Source of the DNA: Bacteroidaceae bacterium
GTDB lineage: Bacteria > Bacteroidota > Bacteroidia > Bacteroidales > Bacteroidaceae
Length of the DNA stretch: 46,919 nucleotides
Reading direction: 5' to 3'
Assembly (NCBI GenBank): GCA_017962495.1
Contig: JAGCVH010000022.1
Span: forward strand, 1 to 46,919
The notes under the pieces: model-generated
The model's input: the letters and a program-made list of their open reading frames with translations, nothing else
Told to the model about the DNA's origin: nothing
Database searches by the model: none
Part shown: positions 42,916 to 46,919 of the stretch, piece after piece
Position numbering within the stretch: position 1 is the stretch's first letter
Layout: each line of letters starts with the position of its first letter
Position numbers and translations under genes: made by a program

Positions 42916-43223
42916 AAAACAAGTGCTTGCGAGCATATAATAGCATGCAAGCCATCGAGATTGCTCAAGCAAGGCTTCAAGGTTGTACAACCTCAGTACG
43001 ATGCTTGGGCAAGCGCGACACCATGCTTGTACAACCCTGAGCACATGCAATATACAATCGCCAGCCGAAAGACTTAAGTCTTATCACGGAAGGCCTTAGG
43101 TTCGATGTACGTTGAACCTAGGCTCGATGCTCATTGAACAAGCGTTCGATGGCAATCGAATATAGGTTCGATGTTAGATGAACAAAGGTTCGATGCAAGA
43201 CGAACATATGATCGAGCGTAAAC
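42916..43223. repeat. 22-bp-period palindrome array, fourteen units
   Basis: Fourteen exact 22-bp units fill most of the 524-bp gap between GH125 and moxR. The sequence at each dyad differs: GTTG-TA-CAAC (unit 4), CTTG-GG-CAAG (5), TTG-TA-CAA (6), GACTT-AAGTC (8), GAACCTAGGCTC (10), GAAC-AAGC-GTTC (11), CGAA-TATAGG-TTCG (12), GAAC-AAAG-GTTC (13), CGA-ACATATGA-TCG (14). Units 9-14 belong to the AGGTTCGATG type seen elsewhere, while 1-6 have TTG/CAA arms. The array ends exactly where the GH125 terminator's T-run starts (43224). Confidence 0.92.
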
Positions 43224-43257
43224 AAAAAAAGCACCCACAACATTCAGTTGCAGGTGC
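43224..43257 (-). terminator. intrinsic terminator of the GH92-GH125 operon
   Basis: On the minus strand an 11-bp stem with two wobbles and a TGAAT loop (43231-43257) is followed by seven T (43224-43230), 33 nt after the GH125 stop codon. Confidence 0.88.
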
Positions 43258-43290
43258 CAGTCTTCATACTCGCTATTTCAAGAAGAGGAG

Positions 43291-44667
43291 TTACTCGAAT
43301 ATGTGCAGAACAAGTTCGCCAAAGAGACCATTTGCCCAAGCAAACCAAGAGCGAGTGAACTTCGCGGGATTGTCCTTGTCAAAGGATTCGTGCATCAGTC
43401 CTTTACCGCCATCGGTGCGAAGCAATTGCACGAGGCAAGCCTTCTGTTCGTCTCGGTCAGTAGTCGTAAGACCTTTCATGATGATGGACATAGGCCAGAT
43501 TTGGTCGAGACCCGTGTGCTGACTGCCAATGCCTTGAGCGGCTTTGCCCACAAAGAAATAAGGGTTCCACTCGCTCCAAACCATTCGACGGGTGTTCTGA
43601 TAGATGGGGTCGTCAGCAGAAACATCGGTTAGATAAGGCAAGGAGAGCAAGGAGGGCGCATTGGCATCGTCCTGCAAGATGCAACCACCAAAGCCATCGA
43701 CCTCGAAGGCATAGATGCGACCGAACTGAGGATGATTTACAATGGCATGCTCTTGTAGGGCAATGGACACCTCCTCGGCCAAATCACGACATTCCTGAGC
43801 AAGGGATTTCTCGTGATTAACATCTTCGAGGATGACAGCAGCCTTACGCAAGACAGAGACAGCAAAGAAGTTGCTGGGGATGAGGAAAGGCATGATGCAA
43901 GCATCGTCGGAGGGACGGAAGAAAGAAGCTATAAGTCCGCACGGACGAACGGGATGTCCATAGCCACCGTTTGCTACAGTATCATGCATGGCTGCGGTCT
44001 TTCGCTGGAAGGTGTAACTGGTCTTGTTGCCTCCCTTGCGCTGTTGCTCGCGGAACACCTTAAGCGTCTGGCGGATTGCTTCCAACCAAGTGTCGTCGAA
44101 GATAGAGGAATCACCGGTGAGCAACCAATACTCAAAGGCAAGGCGAAGAGGATAGCAAAGGCTATCGATTTCATACTTTCGTTCATGCAGAATAGGTTGC
44201 ATCTTGGTTATATCCGACTCCCATTGACTCCCTGTTGCAGCAAAGTTAAAAGCATTAGCATAGGGGTCGATGGTCATATAGCGGAACTGACGACGAAGAA
44301 GTCCGCGAATCATGTGACGCAGGTGAGCATCATCCTTCAGGAAACGCATATAGGGCCATACCTGAGCTCCAGAGTCGCGAAGCCACATGGCCTCAATGTC
44401 ACCAGTAATGACAAAGGTATCGTCGTCACCATTTTCGTCTTTCAGATAGCGGACAGTAGTGTCGAGCGTGTTGGGATAGCAGGCTTGGAACATCTGCCAA
44501 AGGCGTTCGTCGTAAGCACGAAGGCGACTTTCCATCTTGGCAATAAGGGCATCAACCGACTCACTACGGAAACTGCGCTTCTCTGGTTCGGGACGCTGTG
44601 CAAAGCAATTGACAGTTGGCAATTGGCAACTTGCAATTAAGGATAGGATTAAAAGTATTCTCTTCAT
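43291..44667 (-). CDS. GH125 exo-alpha-1,6-mannosidase
   Basis: A 458-residue secreted or lipid-anchored protein. The N-terminus has a lipobox-like IASC (Cys14), or a cleavage near FAQ at residue 24. The GH125 (alpha/alpha)6 barrel is clear: FVITGDIEAMWLRDSGAQVWPY, FNFAATGSQWESDITKMQP, YEIDSLCYPL with the likely acid Asp168, and GLMHESFDKDNP with the likely base Glu427. It releases terminal alpha-1,6-mannose, working with GH92 (31 nt upstream) on mannan or N-glycans. The signal-peptide codons overlap a 7-bp repeat (44602-44636). Confidence 0.92.
   Translation of the reverse strand: MKRILLILSLIASCQLPTVNCFAQRPEPEKRSFRSESVDALIAKMESRLRAYDERLWQMFQACYPNTLDTTVRYLKDENGDDDTFVITGDIEAMWLRDSGAQVWPYMRFLKDDAHLRHMIRGLLRRQFRYMTIDPYANAFNFAATGSQWESDITKMQPILHERKYEIDSLCYPLRLAFEYWLLTGDSSIFDDTWLEAIRQTLKVFREQQRKGGNKTSYTFQRKTAAMHDTVANGGYGHPVRPCGLIASFFRPSDDACIMPFLIPSNFFAVSVLRKAAVILEDVNHEKSLAQECRDLAEEVSIALQEHAIVNHPQFGRIYAFEVDGFGGCILQDDANAPSLLSLPYLTDVSADDPIYQNTRRMVWSEWNPYFFVGKAAQGIGSQHTGLDQIWPMSIIMKGLTTTDRDEQKACLVQLLRTDGGKGLMHESFDKDNPAKFTRSWFAWANGLFGELVLHIFE
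44602..44636 (-). repeat. degenerate heptamer repeat in GH125 signal-peptide codons
   Basis: Five 7-bp units on the + strand (AAAGCAA, TTGACAG, TTGGCAA, TTGGCAA, CTTGCAA), two of them identical neighbours. They code for part of the signal peptide (ASCQLPTVNC). Seven is not a multiple of three. Confidence 0.6.
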
Positions 44668-44698
44668 ATCTCATCAAATTATTAATCGCAAATGGTAT

Positions 44699-46849
44699 TT
44701 ATTTCTTAACGGGCTTGTTCGACATATAGAAGTCAAGCGTTCCGCCAGCAATGATATCGGAATAAAGTATGTGGTTCTGCGTGAGACGCTTTCCGTTGAG
44801 ACGAACTTCGCGAACATAGATGGCACGATCGGAATTGCCATGAGTGCGGACAGTAAAGGTCTTGCCGTCGCCAACATTGATAGCCGCCTCCTCAACGATG
44901 GGGCTACCCAACTGATATCGCCCACCGCATGGTTCCACTTGATATAGGCCCATAGCGGAAAGCAAGTACCAAGCCGACATCTGACCTACGTCTTCATTGC
45001 CACAAAGGCCAGCCGGCTGGTCATTATAAAGTTCGGACATGACCTGACGAGCACGCTGTTGCGTCTTCCAAGGCTGACCTACATAATTATACATATATAT
45101 AATGTGGTGGCTGGGTTCATTACCATGAGCATACTGACCAATAAGTCCCGTAATATCGGGATTAGCATTCTCGCCCAGATCACTATCAGCTTCGAAGAGT
45201 CCATCGAGGCGCTTGATGAAGGCTTCCTTAGAAGGGAAGCAGGAGACGAGGCCAAGCACATCGTGGGGAACAAGCCAAGTGTACTGCCAAGGATTGCCTT
45301 CTGTGTAATCACGTGTCTGATGTCCTGGGTTGAAGTCGGGTTCATTACGGAACTTGCCTTCAGTACTCAAGGCACGCATGCATTGTTTCTCGGGGTCGAA
45401 CATGCGTTTGTAGTTCATACTGCGATTATAGAAATATGCGCTATCTTCCTTTTCTCCTACAAGGCCTGCCACCTGAGCACAACTCCAGTCGGCAAGGTAA
45501 TATTCAAGACTCTTAGCCACAGCTTCGCCATCGCCTTGGTCCCAGGGCACCCATCCATAACGTTTCATCTTATCGAGCTGGCGATTGTCCTTAAGCAGAC
45601 TTTCTTTCATGGCACGGAAGGCGTGCTTGTAATCAACACCTTGAACGCCCTTCAGTACCATATCAGCAAGAACGGGAACTGCCGGGCAACCAACCATGCA
45701 ATATGTCTCGTTTGACATCAAATGCCATACAGGAAGTTCACCTTGTTCTTCATATATATGAATCATGGTCTTTGCCAAATCGGTCAACTGGTCACGCAAG
45801 ATAATGGTAAAGAGAGGATGGGCTGCACGATAGGTATCCCATAGGCTCCAAATCGTGCGGTTCTGAAAGTCTGCGGCATGACGAATGCGACCATCACTAC
45901 CCATGTAGTCTCCATTCACATCATTCCAGATAACTGGTGCATAGAACAAATGGTAAAGTGCTGTATAGAAAATGCGGCGGTCGTGCTCGTTTCGGAAGGT
46001 AGCTTTAATGCGACCAAGTTCCTCGTCCCATGCTTGGAGGGCTTGTTCCTGAACTGCCTTGAAGTCCCAATCAGGCATTTCTATAGCCATATTCAATCGA
46101 GCATTCATCTCATTAGTTGGAGAAAGAGCAACCTTTGCCATAACCGCTTCACCTGCACCTACCTCAAAGGTGGCTTGTACGACTCCTGACGTCAAACCAT
46201 CGCACAACCAATTATGTATGGGCTTTGAGAATTGAATGACAAAGTAAACCTGCTGGCGATTAGCCCAACCATGACTAACTCGATAGCCTGCCAAAGTAAA
46301 CTCGTCGAGCTTATAGATGCGGGATTCCATACGCGAATCATCAACGGCATTTTCAAGGTCGATAATAATACGGGCGTTGTTGGAACCACGAGGGAAGGTA
46401 TAACGATGAAGAGCCACACGCTGGGTTGCAGTCATCTCACAACGTATCTTGTCGCGATCAAGAACAACGCTGTAATAGCCTGGACGCACAACCTCGTTAT
46501 CATGACTAAAGGTTGTTGCCAGACCCTCTCGCGTAAGTTCCAAATCCTGAATTGTGGGCATAAGGGCAATATCGCCAAGGTCACTGCAACCCGTACCCGA
46601 AAGATGCATTTGACCAAAACCAACAATCTTCTTGCCATCATAATGATAACCAGAACACCAGTCCCAACCCCTTTCTAACTGAGTAGGACCAACATTAACC
46701 ATGCCCATTGGGACATTAGCTCCTACAAACACATGGCCATGATCGCCCGAACCAATCAAGGGGTCAACGTAGTCAGTAAGCCTTTGTGCTTGAACCGTCG
46801 CAATAGCGAAACTTACTAATAAGGTAAGAATGAAAGAAATTTTCTTCAT
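44699..46849 (-). CDS. GH92 exo-alpha-mannosidase
   Basis: A 716-residue secreted protein (signal peptide to about TVQAQ, residue 22). The full family set is present: YVDPLIGSGDHGHVFVGANVP, GFGQMHLSGTGCSDLGD, HGNEPSHH at 575-582 with Glu578, and GNEDVGQMSAWYLLSAMGLYQ. Length is typical. The intact HGNEPSHH fits an active alpha-mannosidase, commonly alpha-1,2. Forms an operon with GH125. Confidence 0.95.
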   Translation of the reverse strand: MKKISFILTLLVSFAIATVQAQRLTDYVDPLIGSGDHGHVFVGANVPMGMVNVGPTQLERGWDWCSGYHYDGKKIVGFGQMHLSGTGCSDLGDIALMPTIQDLELTREGLATTFSHDNEVVRPGYYSVVLDRDKIRCEMTATQRVALHRYTFPRGSNNARIIIDLENAVDDSRMESRIYKLDEFTLAGYRVSHGWANRQQVYFVIQFSKPIHNWLCDGLTSGVVQATFEVGAGEAVMAKVALSPTNEMNARLNMAIEMPDWDFKAVQEQALQAWDEELGRIKATFRNEHDRRIFYTALYHLFYAPVIWNDVNGDYMGSDGRIRHAADFQNRTIWSLWDTYRAAHPLFTIILRDQLTDLAKTMIHIYEEQGELPVWHLMSNETYCMVGCPAVPVLADMVLKGVQGVDYKHAFRAMKESLLKDNRQLDKMKRYGWVPWDQGDGEAVAKSLEYYLADWSCAQVAGLVGEKEDSAYFYNRSMNYKRMFDPEKQCMRALSTEGKFRNEPDFNPGHQTRDYTEGNPWQYTWLVPHDVLGLVSCFPSKEAFIKRLDGLFEADSDLGENANPDITGLIGQYAHGNEPSHHIIYMYNYVGQPWKTQQRARQVMSELYNDQPAGLCGNEDVGQMSAWYLLSAMGLYQVEPCGGRYQLGSPIVEEAAINVGDGKTFTVRTHGNSDRAIYVREVRLNGKRLTQNHILYSDIIAGGTLDFYMSNKPVKK

Positions 46850-46883
46850 GTTATAAAAAGATTTTGAATTGTAACAAGTATGG

Positions 46884-46891
46884 CAAAGTTA
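46884..46891 (-). promoter_or_regulatory. -7 box of the GH92-GH125 operon
   Basis: The minus strand reads TAACTTTG, a match to TAnnTTTG, 34 nt before the GH92 start codon. The -33 element is not clear before the window ends. Confidence 0.6.
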
Positions 46892-46919
46892 CAAATAAAT
46901 CTTAATCCTTAATTAGCAA

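Noticed and set aside
42916-43223. CRISPR array
   Set aside because: The units are only 22 bp with a ~10-12-bp core and variable remainder, too short for repeats and spacers, and no cas genes are present.

Overview
The window looks like a chromosome segment of a polysaccharide-degrading Bacteroidota, most likely a Prevotella/Segatella-type gut or rumen anaerobe. Three lines of sequence evidence support this: repeated TAnnTTTG -7 boxes (with TTTG/TTGG about 19-20 nt upstream) in front of genes on both strands, the bat 'aerotolerance' cluster, and many signal-peptide-bearing glycoside hydrolases (GH115, GH29, three GH43/GH51 enzymes, two GH92, GH125) and esterases. No SusC/SusD pair, hybrid two-component regulator, rRNA, tRNA, transposase or phage gene was found.

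Layout. 1-1552: 3' part of a GH115 xylan alpha-glucuronidase broken by an in-frame TGA. 1558-3351 (-): a cyclophilin-like secreted protein and a lipoprotein alpha/beta hydrolase. 3568-8366 (+): GH29 fucosidase, GH43 enzyme with an N-terminal lectin-like domain, acyltransferase-3 membrane protein. 8367-11460 (-): a tight six-gene housekeeping operon (ElaA acetyltransferase, beta-carbonic anhydrase, SDR, GNAT, YCII-like, HD). 11636-12730 (+): GxDLY/SGNH esterase. 12731-13885: a gene-free 1.1-kb stretch with a 47-bp tandem repeat, a 141-bp inverted repeat about 490 bp apart, and an apparent 0.4-kb non-coding transcription unit with its own promoter and terminator. 13886-15638 (-): two esterase-type hydrolases. 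15936-23069 (+): a modular GH92, an esterase, a GH51 arabinofuranosidase with a premature TAG, and a DUF3857 protein, closed by a strong terminator. 23141-27364 (-): TlpA-like thioredoxin, a glutathione-peroxidase/nitroreductase fusion, and GH43 beta-xylosidase/arabinosidase. 27532-33262 (+): nth, pgk, an NMT1-type binding lipoprotein, a large TPR protein, an HD hydrolase. 33399-42766 (-): PAP2 phosphatase and the complete moxR-DUF58-batABCDE set. 43291-46849 (-): GH125 and GH92, a two-gene alpha-mannan/N-glycan mannosidase operon.

The enzymes fit trimming of arabinoxylan or pectin side chains (GH115, GH43, GH51, GH29, acetyl/feruloyl-type esterases) and of alpha-mannosides (GH92, GH125). Two of these genes, GH115 and GH51, carry in-frame stop codons, suggesting decay of part of the pathway or sequence errors.

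The most unusual content is non-coding. Four loci (24283, 33278, 36799, 42916) hold arrays with a 22-bp period in which each unit centres on a short palindrome. The palindrome sequence changes from unit to unit, but the two arms tend to change together. A second layer is formed by 7-8-bp tandem repeats at gene borders and, in two cases, inside signal-peptide coding sequence, where a change in unit number would shift the reading frame. I regard the 22-bp dyad arrays and the 13.4-kb RNA/inverted-repeat locus as the best candidates for something undescribed.
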